From the NCBI GenBank assembly GCA_018268955.1, contig JAFDVO010000007.1, positions 32,500 to 96,499 on the forward strand: a stretch of 64,000 bases of DNA. Direction: 5' to 3'. Source of the DNA: Acidobacteriota bacterium (lineage in GTDB: Bacteria > Acidobacteriota > Vicinamibacteria > Vicinamibacterales > CAVVIG01). Below are positions 1 to 9,570 of this stretch, piece by piece; the first letter of the stretch is position 1; every line of letters starts with the position of its first letter. A model generated the notes under the pieces. That model was not told the DNA's origin and made no database searches. It saw nothing but the letters and a program-made list of their open reading frames with translations. Made by a program: the position numbers and the translations under genes.

Positions 1-992
1 ATGATGATCTGGCGCATGTCCTTGCGCTGGCGGTCCAGGATGCGGCGCGCGAGCCTGAGCCCCTCGCGCGTGTTCGTGTAGTACGGGCCCACCCTGACGC
101 GGCCGAGTTCAGACAGCGGAATCTCCTCGGCTGAGTCGTGGAACAGCACCACGTTCAACGCGTCGCCTGGATACTGCGCCTTGATCAGCTGCGCGAGCGC
201 CAGCGCGACCCGCTTCGCTGGCGTGAACCGATCCTCGCCGTACAGGATCATGCTGTGGCTGCAGTCGAGCATGAGCACGGTCGCGCAGGAGCTCTGGTAC
301 TCGCCCTGGACGACCATCAGATCCTCGTGCTCGACGGCGATGCGGCGTGACGCCGGCCGACCTTCCGCCAGCGCGGTCCGCAGTTCACGCTGCGCCGCGG
401 CGAGCAGCGTGCCTGCCGGATCGAGGTTCAGCGTGTCCCCGAACTCGTACGGCTTCGGCGCGCCGGTGGTTTCGACACCGGTGGCCTGTTCGCGTGTGTC
501 GTGCCGACCGGCGCTGCTCTTGCCGAGCGAGCCGAGCAGATCGCGCAGCGCCCGGTAGCCGAGGAAGTCCAGCGTCTTGTCGGTGACCTCGAAGGTCTGC
601 GGCGGCTGATCCGGGCCGGCGCCCGCGCCGGCCCCTTGGCGACGTTGCCGCTCGGCGTCGAGGTCGGGAGGCAGGGTGATGTAACCCTCGTCGCCCATGC
701 GCTCGATGATCTGCTGGATCAGCTCCTCGAGCTTCGAGCGCGTGCCTTCCTGATCGCCGTCGGCAGGGTCGCCAAGCAGCTTCTCGATCGTCTCTTCCGG
801 GAGCACGCCGCCGTTGAACAGCGCGTCGAGAATCGCGTCGTGGAGCGCCTGCATGGTCCGCTCCTCGGCATCGAAGTCGCGAGGGTTGCCGAAGCCGCTC
901 GAGAGCAGCAGGTCCGACAGCTTCGACACGAGATCCTGCAGGTCGATCTCGTCGAGCAGGTCGCCGGTGAACTTGGTGTAGCGATACTTCAT
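1..992 (-). CDS. VWA domain protein, 3' end cut by window edge
   Basis: Reading leftwards from an ATG at 992, the frame is open to the first base, so the C-terminus is missing and about 330 codons are visible. The N-terminal 200 residues are charged and alpha-helical in character. A von Willebrand factor A domain begins near residue 230 with the metal-coordinating DxSxS motif as D-C-S-H-S (about 237-241), and the visible end (KDMRQIII) is the strand normally followed by T-D-G. It lies 88 bp downstream of a MoxR-type AAA ATPase on the same strand. MoxR/VWA pairs are known to act as chaperone-like machines that assemble or activate metal-containing or membrane complexes; the client here is unknown. 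Confidence 0.85.
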   Translation of the reverse strand, partial: MKYRYTKFTGDLLDEIDLQDLVSKLSDLLLSSGFGNPRDFDAEERTMQALHDAILDALFNGGVLPEETIEKLLGDPADGDQEGTRSKLEELIQQIIERMGDEGYITLPPDLDAERQRRQGAGAGAGPDQPPQTFEVTDKTLDFLGYRALRDLLGSLGKSSAGRHDTREQATGVETTGAPKPYEFGDTLNLDPAGTLLAAAQRELRTALAEGRPASRRIAVEHEDLMVVQGEYQSSCATVLMLDCSHSMILYGEDRFTPAKRVALALAQLIKAQYPGDALNVVLFHDSAEEIPLSELGRVRVGPYYTNTREGLRLARRILDRQRKDMRQII

Positions 993-1008
993 GCGGCTCA
1001 CGCCGAAG

Positions 1009-1079
1009 TTAGACGTAAGACGTGAGACGTGAGAACTCGGACGCCTCTAACGTCTGACGTCTAACGTCTAACGTCTCAC
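1009..1079. repeat. Short repeats of AGACGT/ACGTCTAA between VWA and MoxR genes
   Basis: The gap between the two co-directional genes is filled by iterations of GACGT-A/G-A on the left half and of ACGTCTAAC/ACGTCTGAC on the right half, so the two halves form an imperfect inverted repeat. No coding signal. It belongs to the family of simple intergenic arrays seen throughout this window. Confidence 0.7.
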
Positions 1080-1080
1080 T

Positions 1081-2583
1081 TCAGTTGTAGTAGCGCTTCT
1101 TCTTCCCGCCCGGGAGCTGGAAGTCGTCATCGTCGGTGGGCGGTTCTTCCCGGCGCTGGCGCCGCGAGGTCTGCTGCTCCTTGTCGGCGACGTAGCCCTG
1201 GTCCTCGCTGCGGCTGATCTTGCGCTGGGCCGTAAGCCCTTCGAGCACGAAGTCGATGGCCGAGGCGACGAGCGGTGCGGCGGACCCTGGGGCAGCGCCC
1301 GCTTTCTCCGCAAGATCCATCAGCCCTTCGACGTTCCGCGTCTGCCGGATGACGTCGTCGGAGGCACTGCTGTCGCTGAGCGGCAGGGAGCCACCGAGGT
1401 CGAACCACTCGACCACGCGCCGCGTGTTGACGCCGTCGAAGATGCCGGTGAACACGTGTCCGATGGCCGCACGAATCAGGTCGCGCGCGACCGTCTCCGC
1501 GCCCTTCAGTTCACCCTCGTATTCCAGCTCGAACTTGCCCGTGATCGAGGGGAGCGCCGCATAGACGTCGGTGACACGCGGCACGACCACCTTCTCGCCG
1601 TTCATCAGCGCACGGCGTTCCGCGTTGGAGACGACCAGTTCGAGCGTGGTGATTGGCAGCCGCTGGCTGACGCCCGAGCGCTTGTCGATCTTGCGATCCG
1701 CACGGGCCTGGAACGCCACCTCCTCCACGACCTCCCGGACGTACCCGGGGATCTCGAGCTTCAGCCCCGGCCGGCTCGTCCACGCTTCCTGCGCCGTGAT
1801 GGCGACGGCGTTCGAGCGGGAAGACGGGTAGTGGGTGCGGATCTCGGAGCCGATGCGATCCTTCAGCGGGGTGATGATCTTCCCGCGCGCGGTGTAGTCC
1901 TCCGGGTTCGCGGTGAACACCATCATGACGTCCAGCTGCAGGCGGATCGGGTAGCCCTTAATCTGGACGTCACCTTCCTGGAGGATGTTGAAGAGGCCGA
2001 CCTGGATCTTGCCCGCGAGGTCCGGCAGCTCGTTGATCGCGAAGATGCCGCGGTTCGCCCTGGGCAGCAGGCCATAGTGCATCGTCAGCTCGTCGGCCAG
2101 GTTGAGGCCCGCCTGCGCGGCCTTGATCGGATCGATGTCGCCGACCATGTCCGCAATCGTCACGTCGGGCGTGGCGAGCTTCTCGACGTACCGCTCGTCG
2201 CGCGGCAGCCAGCCGATGGGCAGCGAATCGCCCTCCGCAGCCACGCGTGCGCGACAGGCGCCGCAGATCGGGTTGAGCGGGTTGTCGTGAATCTCGCAGC
2301 CGGGCACCACCGGCACCTGCTCGTCGAGGAGATCGATCAGCCCCCGCAGGATCCGGCTCTTCGCCTGACCACGAAGGCCGAGCAGGATGAAGTTCTGTCG
2401 TGCGAGGATGGCGTTGACGAGCTGCGGGATGACCGTGTCCTCATAGCCGATCACCCCGGGGAAGAGGCGCTCGCCCGACTGGAGCTTGCGCACCAGGTTG
2501 TCGCGGATTTCGTCCTTGACGCTGCGAGGATGGGAGCCGGCGTGCCGTCGTAGATCGCCGAGCGTGCGGATCGAGGCCGACAT
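1081..2583 (-). CDS. MoxR/magnesium-chelatase-type AAA+ ATPase
   Basis: A 500-residue AAA+ protein. The P-loop is atypical, G-L-R-G-Q-A-K-S at residues 69-76, as in BchI/MoxR relatives. The Walker B strand near residue 175 reads [10 protein letters not shown], with N-E in place of D-E, followed by sensor-type [11 protein letters not shown] and an [11 protein letters not shown] stretch. The C-terminus is a helical lid ending in a Lys/Tyr-rich tail (GGKKKRYYN). The frame is open to 2715 but would overlap the divergent phosphodiesterase; ATG 2583 (or ATG 2595) is the sensible start. The downstream VWA gene is its likely partner. The protein presumably uses ATP hydrolysis to remodel a client; nothing in the sequence names that client. 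Confidence 0.88.
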   Translation of the reverse strand: MSASIRTLGDLRRHAGSHPRSVKDEIRDNLVRKLQSGERLFPGVIGYEDTVIPQLVNAILARQNFILLGLRGQAKSRILRGLIDLLDEQVPVVPGCEIHDNPLNPICGACRARVAAEGDSLPIGWLPRDERYVEKLATPDVTIADMVGDIDPIKAAQAGLNLADELTMHYGLLPRANRGIFAINELPDLAGKIQVGLFNILQEGDVQIKGYPIRLQLDVMMVFTANPEDYTARGKIITPLKDRIGSEIRTHYPSSRSNAVAITAQEAWTSRPGLKLEIPGYVREVVEEVAFQARADRKIDKRSGVSQRLPITTLELVVSNAERRALMNGEKVVVPRVTDVYAALPSITGKFELEYEGELKGAETVARDLIRAAIGHVFTGIFDGVNTRRVVEWFDLGGSLPLSDSSASDDVIRQTRNVEGLMDLAEKAGAAPGSAAPLVASAIDFVLEGLTAQRKISRSEDQGYVADKEQQTSRRQRREEPPTDDDDFQLPGGKKKRYYN

Positions 2584-2619
2584 GCCCCGGATCATATCCG
2601 AACTAGACTGAACACCTTC

Positions 2620-3357
2620 GTGCGCCACGCTTTCTTTACCTCGCCACGTCCGCTTGTGTTTGCGCACCGCGGAGGTGCGGCACTCGCGCCCGAGAACACG
2701 CTGGCCGCGTTCCACCGCGGTGTCGAACTCGGCGCGGACGGCATCGAGCTCGATGTGCGTTCGTCACGCGACGGTCGCGTGGTGGTGCACCACGATCAGA
2801 CGCTCGAACGCACGACCCGGTTGCGTGGACCGGTGGCCGCCTACACCGCAGCCGAGCTGGCCCTCGTCCACGTGCCTGCACTGGAGGATGTGCTGCGGCT
2901 CTGCCGCGATGTGCGTGTCATCGTCGAGGCCAAGGAGAACGAGGCCGCATTCGGGCGACTGGTCGTTGAGACGCTTCGGCGCGCGAATGCGATCGACCGC
3001 GCCTGCGTCGGCGCGTTCGGGTCCAGCGTCCTTCGTGCAGTGCGCGCAGAGGAGCCGGCCCTCGCGACCAGCGCCGCGCGCGAGGAAGTGCGCCTGGCGC
3101 TGTATCGATCGTGGCTGCGCTGGCCGGTGACAAGGCCGGCGTGGTCCGGCTACCAGATACCAGAACGCAGCGGTCCGACTCGCGTCGTCAGCCGGAGGTT
3201 CGTCGCCGACGCGCATCGCGCCGGACTCGGGGTCCAGGTCTGGACCGTCAACGACCCGGCCGATGCAGTCAGGCTGCTCGAGTGGGGCGTCGATGCGCTC
3301 ATCACCGACAGGCCCGACCTGATGGTGCCGCTCATAGAAGAGCGCGCGAAACGCTAA
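2620..3357 (+). CDS. Glycerophosphodiester phosphodiesterase (GDPD family)
   Basis: A 245-residue protein starting at GTG 2620 that hydrolyses glycerophosphodiesters to glycerol-3-phosphate and an alcohol. The GDPD signature is complete: HRGG at 16-19, PENT at 24-27, the metal-binding E-x-D in GIELDV, and the general acid His in VVHHD. The C-terminal strands carry VQVWTVND and the closing [12 protein letters not shown] motif typical of the TIM barrel. There is no signal peptide, so it is probably cytosolic. It is divergent from the MoxR gene, with only 36 bp between start codons, so the two promoters must overlap. Confidence 0.93.
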   Translation: MRHAFFTSPRPLVFAHRGGAALAPENTLAAFHRGVELGADGIELDVRSSRDGRVVVHHDQTLERTTRLRGPVAAYTAAELALVHVPALEDVLRLCRDVRVIVEAKENEAAFGRLVVETLRRANAIDRACVGAFGSSVLRAVRAEEPALATSAAREEVRLALYRSWLRWPVTRPAWSGYQIPERSGPTRVVSRRFVADAHRAGLGVQVWTVNDPADAVRLLEWGVDALITDRPDLMVPLIEERAKR

Positions 3358-3480
3358 AGACGAAAGGCTAAACGCTAAACGCTAAATGCGAAATGCGAAA
3401 CGCTGAAGGCGATTAGCAATTAGCGATTAGCGATTAGCGATGTTCGATTAGCGATTGCCGATTAGCGATTAGCAATTAGG
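3358..3480. repeat. Simple repeats (AAACGCT; GCGATTAGCRATTA) in a convergent gap
   Basis: The gap between the stop codons of two convergent genes holds about five copies of an AAACGCTA-like heptamer/octamer, then about nine copies of a GCGATTA/GCAATTA unit. No open frame of interest and no clear terminator hairpin. The local A+T content is much higher than in the flanking genes. Confidence 0.8.
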
Positions 3481-3492
3481 CACCCTTCGCCC

Positions 3493-4014
3493 TCACTCGA
3501 AGTACTGCCGGTACCTGCCGCGCCGGAAGACCACACCGCCGAGGGCGCCGAGGAACTGCAGCACGTAGTGCATGCCCTTCAGGTCGATCATCTCGATCAG
3601 GTTGCCGTCCATGTCCTTCGCGAAGAAGAACCAGTGGCCTCGAGGTGACTGCTCGGGCTTCGAGACGCACTCGACCCCCTTGCTCACCAGGTAGTCGTAC
3701 CACTTGTGCACGTTCCGCACGTTGAACGAGAAATGCGTGAGGCCGGTCCGGTTCCACGGAATCCGTGCCTCCGCCGGCAGCTTCGGCTCGAACGCGAAGA
3801 TTTCGAGGATGCCTCCGCCGCGCACGCGCACCCAGCCGATCTTGCAGGCGGGCGCAGGGCCGTCGACCCCGAAGAACGAACGCACACGGTCCGGCGGGGC
3901 GTCCGAAACGCCGACGAGGCTGCACCCGAACACGTCCGAATAGAACCGCACCGCCTTGTTGAAATCCGAGACGGTGATGCCGATATGACTCCAGGAGCGA
4001 GCTTTCAAGGTCAA
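3493..4014 (-). CDS. VOC (glyoxalase/dioxygenase-fold) family protein
   Basis: A 173-residue single-domain protein of the vicinal oxygen chelate superfamily. Two beta-alpha-beta-beta-beta modules are visible: SHIGITVSDFNKAVRFYSDVFG at the N-terminus, and THFSFNV...DGNLIEMIDLKG in the second half. The likely metal ligands are His10, the Glu of LEIF, the His of THFSF and the Glu of LIEMI, the usual 2-His/2-Glu set, so it may be an active metalloenzyme rather than a binding protein. The substrate cannot be told. The longest frame starts at TTG 4014; a second TTG at 4008 has a GAGG 6 bp upstream and may be the true start. Confidence 0.85.
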   Translation of the reverse strand: MTLKARSWSHIGITVSDFNKAVRFYSDVFGCSLVGVSDAPPDRVRSFFGVDGPAPACKIGWVRVRGGGILEIFAFEPKLPAEARIPWNRTGLTHFSFNVRNVHKWYDYLVSKGVECVSKPEQSPRGHWFFFAKDMDGNLIEMIDLKGMHYVLQFLGALGGVVFRRGRYRQYFE

Positions 4015-4020
4015 CCTCGA

Positions 4021-4110
4021 ATCGTCAAATTGCTAATCGCTAATCGCTAAACGCTGAACGCTAGCTAATCGCTGAACGCAAAACGCTTATCGCTGATTGC
4101 CAAGAGCCTG
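4021..4110. repeat. Simple repeats (GCTAATCGCTAAACGC) between VOC and GMC genes
   Basis: Several copies of CTAATCGCTAA and AAACGCTGAACGC units lie upstream of the VOC gene and downstream of the GMC gene. The rest of the gap to 4220 has no recognisable element. Confidence 0.7.
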
Positions 4111-4220
4111 TTTCGAAACGCTCCACCACCGAGGCCACGGAGACGGGTGTTTCCAAGAAGCATCTCCGCGAGCTCCGCGCACTCCCGTGGTGGCGGTCAG
4201 CGCGCGCACCGCCGGTGGCG

Positions 4221-5762
4221 TTACCCAAAGTACGTGGCTCGCATATGGTCCGCCACGCGCAGCGCCTGCGCAATGATCGTCAAGCCCGGGTTCACCGCCG
4301 CCGAAGAGGGGAAGAACGAGGCGTCGACGACGAAGAGGTTGTCGATGTCGTGCGTGCGGCAGAAGGGGTCCAGCACCGAGGTCTTCGGATCGTGCCCGAA
4401 CACGAGCGTGCCGCACTGGTGCGTCGTGTTGCGTGTCCGGTGCGAGTAGGCCATCACCTTCCAGAAACCGAGTTGTTTCAGGATGTGGGTGAAGCGCCGG
4501 ACCAGCTCTCGATGTGCCCGCTCGTTGTTCGGCTGATACGTCAGGCGGATGCGGCCGTCGTTCTCCACGGTGACGCGATTCTCCGGGTTCGGGAGGTCCT
4601 CAGACATCACGAGCCAGTCGACCCCGCGCGCCACCCACGCCTCGTAGGCCCAGAGCGGGATCCACGGTACGACGATCTGCGCCATGACTCCGTGCGTGCG
4701 CCCCTGCGACTGGATCTGGCCAAGCGGATAGGGCGTCTGCGGACCCGCGAAGTAGAAGTCGTTGATCGCGACGGTCTTCTGGAAGACATCGTGGTTCACC
4801 CGTGTCGGATGAAACCCCTGCATCATCGTCGCGAGATGCGCCATGTACCGGCGCCCCACGAGGCCGGAGGAGTTCGCCAGCCCATTCGGGTGCTTGTCGG
4901 TGGCCGAGCGCAGCAGCAGCGCCGCCGAATGGACCGCGCCGCATGATGACACGATGACCGGCGCACGCAGCGTGGATACGCGTCCGCAGTGCTCGACCTC
5001 GACGGCCTCCACGTGTCGCCCGGTCGCGTCGGTGATCAGGCGGCGTGCAAAGGCGTTGGTGAGGAGCTCGACGTTGCTGCGCGCGGTCGCTGGCACGACC
5101 GCGCAGACCTCGGCGTCGCTCTTGCGCCGGATACGGCACGGGAACGAGTTGCAGGTGTTGCACAGCACACACCCGCCCGCCTCTCCAGGCTGCACCAGGC
5201 CGAGCGGCAAGGGCGAGGGGTGCAACCCCAGTCCCCTGAGTCGGTCGACGATGGCCGCCATGTTCGCGGCGTGAGGGATGGGGGCTTCCGGCCACGGTCC
5301 GCGCGAGGGCTCGGTTGCATCGTGTCCGACCTCACCATGCACGTGGTACATGCGCTCGGCGCGCTCGTAGTACGGCGCGAGCGTCTCGTACGTAATCGGC
5401 CATGCCGGCGACACGCCGTCGACGTGCTGGACCTCGCCGAAGTCCTCGCGGCGGAGCCGGTAGAGCACGCTCCCCCAGAACTTCGTGTTCCCCCCGACGT
5501 TGTAGTGCGTATACGGTTGGAACAGCTCGCCGCGGTCGTCGAGCCAGCGGTCGGTGGTGCGGTATCGGAGCTCCTTCCACACAGCCGTGGGGCTCCAGTT
5601 CTCCGGCTCGGAAGGAACGAAGTCCCCGCGCTCGAGCACCAGGATGCGCGCGCCGCTGTCAGCGAGCGCATGCGCCAGGGTGCCACCGCCTGCGCCGCTG
5701 CCGATGATGATCAGGTCGTAGCTGTCGGACCGCGGACCCTGCACGCTAGCCGACGCTGCCAT
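4221..5762 (-). CDS. GMC-family FAD-dependent oxidoreductase
   Basis: A 513-residue flavoprotein of the glucose-methanol-choline oxidoreductase family. The FAD-binding Rossmann motif G-S-G-A-G-G-G is at residues 21-27, followed by the second conserved block NVGGNTKFWG. The C-terminal block FPSSAAVNPGLTIIAQALR carries the conserved catalytic-side Asn-Pro-Gly. The central CVLCNTCNSFPC stretch is a Cys cluster seen in bacterial members. There is no signal peptide. The start overlaps the upstream Gfo/Idh/MocA gene by 17 bp, indicating translational coupling. The pair suggests oxidation of a sugar, cyclitol or related alcohol, substrate unknown. Confidence 0.9.
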   Translation of the reverse strand: MAASASVQGPRSDSYDLIIIGSGAGGGTLAHALADSGARILVLERGDFVPSEPENWSPTAVWKELRYRTTDRWLDDRGELFQPYTHYNVGGNTKFWGSVLYRLRREDFGEVQHVDGVSPAWPITYETLAPYYERAERMYHVHGEVGHDATEPSRGPWPEAPIPHAANMAAIVDRLRGLGLHPSPLPLGLVQPGEAGGCVLCNTCNSFPCRIRRKSDAEVCAVVPATARSNVELLTNAFARRLITDATGRHVEAVEVEHCGRVSTLRAPVIVSSCGAVHSAALLLRSATDKHPNGLANSSGLVGRRYMAHLATMMQGFHPTRVNHDVFQKTVAINDFYFAGPQTPYPLGQIQSQGRTHGVMAQIVVPWIPLWAYEAWVARGVDWLVMSEDLPNPENRVTVENDGRIRLTYQPNNERAHRELVRRFTHILKQLGFWKVMAYSHRTRNTTHQCGTLVFGHDPKTSVLDPFCRTHDIDNLFVVDASFFPSSAAVNPGLTIIAQALRVADHMRATYFG

Positions 5763-6735
5763 AGATCCGATCCATCAGGGCCTGGTCTTCCATGGCGCGC
5801 TCGAGGCTCATCTCGGGTGCGCGACCACGCGAGATGCTGACGGCGAAGTCGCGGTACATCGCCTTGTAGCCGCGGATGTCGTACAGCAGGCCCGGGATGT
5901 AGAGGCGCGGGCGCCAGCCTCCGTGCCGGAAGACGAACAGCCCGTTCGACTCGAAGGAAATCGATCCTTTCCGCCCCATCAGCTTCGAGATCCGAAGCCC
6001 CTGCATCAGCGACGGGATCTCCCGCGAGTAGTAGATGGTCCCGACTGCGTTGTTGTCGTACCTGAACGCCGCCATCATGCTCTTGGCGCGCCGGTCAGGG
6101 CCGGTGCGGGACACGGACGGCCGATAGCCCTCGATCGACACGATCTTCGGGCCGAGGCTGCCGGCAATGTGGAGCCAGTGAATGCCCTCCTCGAAGAAGG
6201 CGTCGCCCCCGGCCATCTCCTCGTCGTTGCGCCAGTCGTGCGCGTCCTTGAGTCGCAGGGCCACGGTCGAGAACTGCGCGAACACCATCTCGCCGATGTC
6301 ATCGGCGGCGAGCAGGTGGCGCAGGGTGACGCACAGCGGCTTGTAGTGGTCGTTCTCGCCGACCAGCACGACGCGGCCCACCCGATCCCGCGCCTCTCGC
6401 ACCGCCTCGTAATCCGCCATTGTCGGGAATGCCGGCTTCTCGACGAGCACGTGCTTGCCCGCGGAGAGGGCGCGGAGCGTCAGGTCCAGATGGAACTTCG
6501 GCGGCACCGCCACGACAACCGCATCGATGTCGGGGTCAGCGATCGCGGCGTCATAGCTCGCAAACGCCTTGGCGCCACCGAACCGTCGGCGATACTGCTC
6601 CGCTCGCCCGGCATCACGGCTCGCGTAGCTCGGCCGGATGAGGTCGCCAAGCGCGCGCACGTGGCGGCTATGAATGCGGGTGATGAACCCGCAGCCCAGA
6701 AAGGCGAGACGAAGGGGAGCGGTCGCGGCAGCCAT
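5746..6735 (-). CDS. Gfo/Idh/MocA-family NAD(P)-dependent oxidoreductase
   Basis: A 329-residue protein with an N-terminal Rossmann domain (LAFLGCGFI at about 11-19) and the family's EKP catalytic motif in KHVLVEKPAF near residue 98. The C-terminal alpha/beta domain contains EEGIHWLHIAGSLG, in which the His is in the expected catalytic position. Such enzymes oxidise or epimerise sugars and inositols. It overlaps the downstream GMC oxidoreductase and is divergent from the FkbM gene with only 18 bp between start codons, so its promoter must lie inside the FkbM reading frame. Confidence 0.9.
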   Translation of the reverse strand: MAAATAPLRLAFLGCGFITRIHSRHVRALGDLIRPSYASRDAGRAEQYRRRFGGAKAFASYDAAIADPDIDAVVVAVPPKFHLDLTLRALSAGKHVLVEKPAFPTMADYEAVREARDRVGRVVLVGENDHYKPLCVTLRHLLAADDIGEMVFAQFSTVALRLKDAHDWRNDEEMAGGDAFFEEGIHWLHIAGSLGPKIVSIEGYRPSVSRTGPDRRAKSMMAAFRYDNNAVGTIYYSREIPSLMQGLRISKLMGRKGSISFESNGLFVFRHGGWRPRLYIPGLLYDIRGYKAMYRDFAVSISRGRAPEMSLERAMEDQALMDRIYGSVG

Positions 6736-6753
6736 GAACGGGGGAACACTTCA

Positions 6754-7626
6754 TTGAATCACATCGCGAAGCTCGGCGTCGGCTTTGCAGAGCCGTCAGG
6801 CGTGAACTCCACGGTGCCCCGCCTGTCGCTCCTGCGTGGGTATGCGGCCATCGCGCCCGCGCTCCTGCGATCCCTTGGTTCCGACACGATCGCGGTCGAT
6901 CGGACGACCCTCCGGATTCCCGGCACTCGTCGCATCCGCGCGTCCGTGCTTGCGGGCAACGTCCGCATGCGGACACTGCTCGATCGGCTCGTACGACCCG
7001 GCGACACGATCGTGGACGTTGGGGCCAACATCGGCGCAATTGCCGTTCACGCCTCACGGATCGTCGGAGCGCGAGGACGCGTTGTCGCACTCGAGCCCGC
7101 TGGCGACAACCTGGCGGTGCTGCGCGACAATCTCGCACGCAACGCGTGCGACAACGTCACGGTCCTGGCCGCGGCCGCCGGGCGTCGTCGTGAGATCCGC
7201 GAGTTCTTCCTGCGCGGCGACGTAAGCGCGGTGAACAGCCTCTTTGCGGAGAGCTGCTACGCCGAAGTGACCGGTGTCACGCGGGTGGACGTCGTGCCGC
7301 TGGACGATGTCGTCGATGGCGACGTCCGCCTCGTGAAGATCGACGTCGAAGGGGCGGAACTCGAGGTAATCGGGGGCATGTCGCGGATCCTCGCGCAGCA
7401 GGCGGTGACCGTGATTGCCGAATGGCATCCCGAACTCCAGCGAGCGGCCGGTTTCGAAATCGACGAACTGCCTCGCCGGCTGCTCGAGCTCGGGTTCGCC
7501 GTCGAGGCGCTGGGGCATGTCTCGGCCCATCCGCTCACCCGGCATGACATCGAGCCGCTCGCGGCGAGGCTGCTGGCGGCACGACGCCCTGTTGAACTCG
7601 TCGCCCGCCGGCCCGACCGCTCGTAG
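6754..7626 (+). CDS. FkbM-family SAM-dependent methyltransferase
   Basis: About 290 residues. The SAM-binding motif I is TIVDVGANIGAIAVHASRIVG near residues 84-104, followed by the acidic strand VVALEPAGDN and the family block VKIDVEGAELEVIGG. The frame is open far upstream, but that part is antisense to the neighbouring oxidoreductase. TTG 6754 is chosen because a GGGGGA Shine-Dalgarno sequence lies 8 bp upstream; GTG 6802 is the alternative. FkbM-type enzymes O-methylate sugars or other metabolites; together with the divergent sugar oxidoreductases this may be a small carbohydrate-modification locus, which is inference. Confidence 0.87.
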   Translation: MNHIAKLGVGFAEPSGVNSTVPRLSLLRGYAAIAPALLRSLGSDTIAVDRTTLRIPGTRRIRASVLAGNVRMRTLLDRLVRPGDTIVDVGANIGAIAVHASRIVGARGRVVALEPAGDNLAVLRDNLARNACDNVTVLAAAAGRRREIREFFLRGDVSAVNSLFAESCYAEVTGVTRVDVVPLDDVVDGDVRLVKIDVEGAELEVIGGMSRILAQQAVTVIAEWHPELQRAAGFEIDELPRRLLELGFAVEALGHVSAHPLTRHDIEPLAARLLAARRPVELVARRPDRS

Positions 7627-7715
7627 CCGTGCCTGTTGACACCCAGCGGAGCACAGCGGAAGATTCCTGCGGCTGGGCTCCGCACGGGGCGGTCACCGGC
7701 CGATACGACCGACGC

Positions 7716-8150
7716 ATGAGTCCGTCCGAGCTGGCATTCAGCCTCCGCAACGATCGCGGCGAAATTGCCCGCATGTTCTCCCTGCTGGAGCCATTCTGCA
7801 GGGCGCACGGCATTTCGGACGACGACCTCTTCAACATCCGTCTCGTGCTCGACGAGGCGGTCATCAACGTGATCGTCCACGGCTACGACGACACCGCTGA
7901 GCACCTGATCGACGTGGTGCTCCGGTTGGATGGCGGCACGCTCCACATCCAGATCCGTGACGACGGGGTGCCGTATAACCCGCTGGACGCGCCGACGCCA
8001 CGTTTCGACGTCCCAATCGAGCAGCGCCGCATCGGCGGGCTCGGTGTCCACATCGTGAAGTCGCTTGCGCGCGACGTCCGGTACCGCCGCGAGGGAAACC
8101 GCAATCACCTCGACATCGACATGGCCGTCACGCGGAAGGCGGAGTGCTGA
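7716..8150 (+). CDS. RsbW/SpoIIAB-like anti-sigma ATP-binding protein
   Basis: A 144-residue GHKL-fold ATPase of the serine kinase anti-sigma-factor type. The N-box reads LVLDEAVINVIVHGY, the G1 box IRDDGVPYNP and the G2 box GGLGVHIVKSL. Such proteins bind a sigma factor or phosphorylate an anti-anti-sigma factor (STAS domain). Neither partner gene is adjacent. The frame is open back to GTG 7629, but the conserved fold begins a few residues after ATG 7716, which is taken as the start. Confidence 0.85.
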   Translation: MSPSELAFSLRNDRGEIARMFSLLEPFCRAHGISDDDLFNIRLVLDEAVINVIVHGYDDTAEHLIDVVLRLDGGTLHIQIRDDGVPYNPLDAPTPRFDVPIEQRRIGGLGVHIVKSLARDVRYRREGNRNHLDIDMAVTRKAEC

Positions 8151-8167
8151 GCGCAGGCGACAAGGCA

Positions 8168-8222
8168 CGAGGGTGGCCAAGCACAAACGCACAAACGCAC
8201 AAACGCAAAACGCACGAACGCA
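8168..8222. repeat. CACAAACG simple repeats
   Basis: Roughly six copies of an 8-bp CACAAACG/GCAAAACG unit between two co-directional genes. No coding content. Confidence 0.75.
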
Positions 8223-8264
8223 GGATCCCCGCCCGAGCCCCGAGTCCCGATGAAGGAGCGTCCC

Positions 8265-9473
8265 GTGTCGAAGTCGCGTCTGCTGGCCAGCATCATCACC
8301 CTCGTTGTTGGTTGTGGGGGGATCGCGAGGGCGCAACCCTCGCAGGCAGGTGGCGCGGCGCCCGCGCCCGCGCCGGCGCCACAGACCGTCGCGCCGAACG
8401 ACTACAGCAAGGACGCGAACTGGCTGTGCCGGCCCGGACACCACGACGCGTGTGACATCGATCTCTCCACGACCGTCGTGAAGGCGGACGGCTCGCTGTC
8501 GAAGGAGCCGTTCGTGCCGGCGTCCACCCCGCCGATCGACTGCTTCTACGTCTACCCGACGATCTCGACCGACCCCGGCATCTACAGCGACATGACGCCA
8601 GACGCGGCCGAACTGAATGTCATCGCCCAGCAGTTCGCGCGCTTCCGCCAGGTCTGCCGCCCGTTCGCCCCGATGTACCGCCAGGTGACGCTCGCGGGCC
8701 TTCGCCGGTCGATGGCCGGCGGGCTCGGCAGCCTCTCCAGTGGCCCGCAGTACGACGACGTGCGGGATGCGTGGCGGTATTACCTCGAACACGAGAACCG
8801 CGGGCGCGGCGTCGTGCTGATCGGACACTCGCAGGGCTCGTTCATCCTCACGTCGCTGATTGCGCGTGAGATCGAAGGCACTCCGCAGCAGAAGCGGATC
8901 GTCTCAGCGATCCTCATGGGGACGACGGTGCAGGTGCCGGCCGGGAAGGATGTCGGCGGCTCGTTCAAGAGCCTGCCACTCTGTCACACGGCCACGGACA
9001 CCGGCTGTGTGATCACCTTCTCGAGCTATCGATCGACGGTGCCGCCACCCGCCAATGCGCTCTTCGGCCACGTCACGGCCCCCGGCATGGCTGGCGCGTG
9101 CACGAATCCGGCGGCGCTCGCAGGCGGCAGCGGGGACCTCCATGCCTACCTCGATGCGAAGGGGCGAACCATCACGAGCACGACGCCTCCGCAGCCGTGG
9201 GTGTCCGGCGGCGCGAGCATCGACACCCCGTGGGTCAGCGTCCCCGGCCTGCTCACCGCCGCCTGCCGCACCAGCGAGAACGCGACCTACCTGGAGGTCA
9301 CCGTCCACGGCAATCCGGCCGACCCGCGCACGGACGACATCATCGGTGACCTTGGCTCGGGCCAGCAGGTCCTCGCCAACTGGGGGCTGCACCTGATCGA
9401 CGTGAACCTCGCCATGGGCAACCTCCTCGACATCGTTCGCCAGCAGGGGCAGGCGTTCGGGCGCAGGCGGTGA
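8265..9473 (+). CDS. DUF3089 alpha/beta-hydrolase-fold protein, exported
   Basis: About 402 residues. The N-terminus is a signal peptide ending near A-R-A-Q (residues 22-25). The DUF3089 block FYVYPTIS follows, and the nucleophile elbow G-H-S-Q-G lies near 187-191, predicting a serine hydrolase of unknown substrate acting outside the cytoplasm. GTG 8265 is preferred over ATG 8250 because AAGGAG lies 6 bp upstream of the GTG. Four Cys in the second half may form disulfides, consistent with export. Confidence 0.86.
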   Translation: MSKSRLLASIITLVVGCGGIARAQPSQAGGAAPAPAPAPQTVAPNDYSKDANWLCRPGHHDACDIDLSTTVVKADGSLSKEPFVPASTPPIDCFYVYPTISTDPGIYSDMTPDAAELNVIAQQFARFRQVCRPFAPMYRQVTLAGLRRSMAGGLGSLSSGPQYDDVRDAWRYYLEHENRGRGVVLIGHSQGSFILTSLIAREIEGTPQQKRIVSAILMGTTVQVPAGKDVGGSFKSLPLCHTATDTGCVITFSSYRSTVPPPANALFGHVTAPGMAGACTNPAALAGGSGDLHAYLDAKGRTITSTTPPQPWVSGGASIDTPWVSVPGLLTAACRTSENATYLEVTVHGNPADPRTDDIIGDLGSGQQVLANWGLHLIDVNLAMGNLLDIVRQQGQAFGRRR

Positions 9474-9483
9474 GGACACGATG

Positions 9484-9570
9484 CGCAGACGCGAAATGCA
9501 GGAATGCAGGAATGCAGCAATGCAGGAATGCTAAAACGCAAGAACGCGGGAACGCAGGAACGCGGGAACT
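9484..9570. repeat. GCAGGAAT / GAACGCGG simple repeats; rest of gap empty
   Basis: The 366-bp gap between the DUF3089 gene and the diguanylate cyclase begins with about eight copies of an 8-bp GCAGGAAT/GCAGCAAT unit that passes into GAACGCAG/GAACGCGG units. The remaining part (9571-9839) shows no gene, RNA or clear regulatory element. Confidence 0.75.
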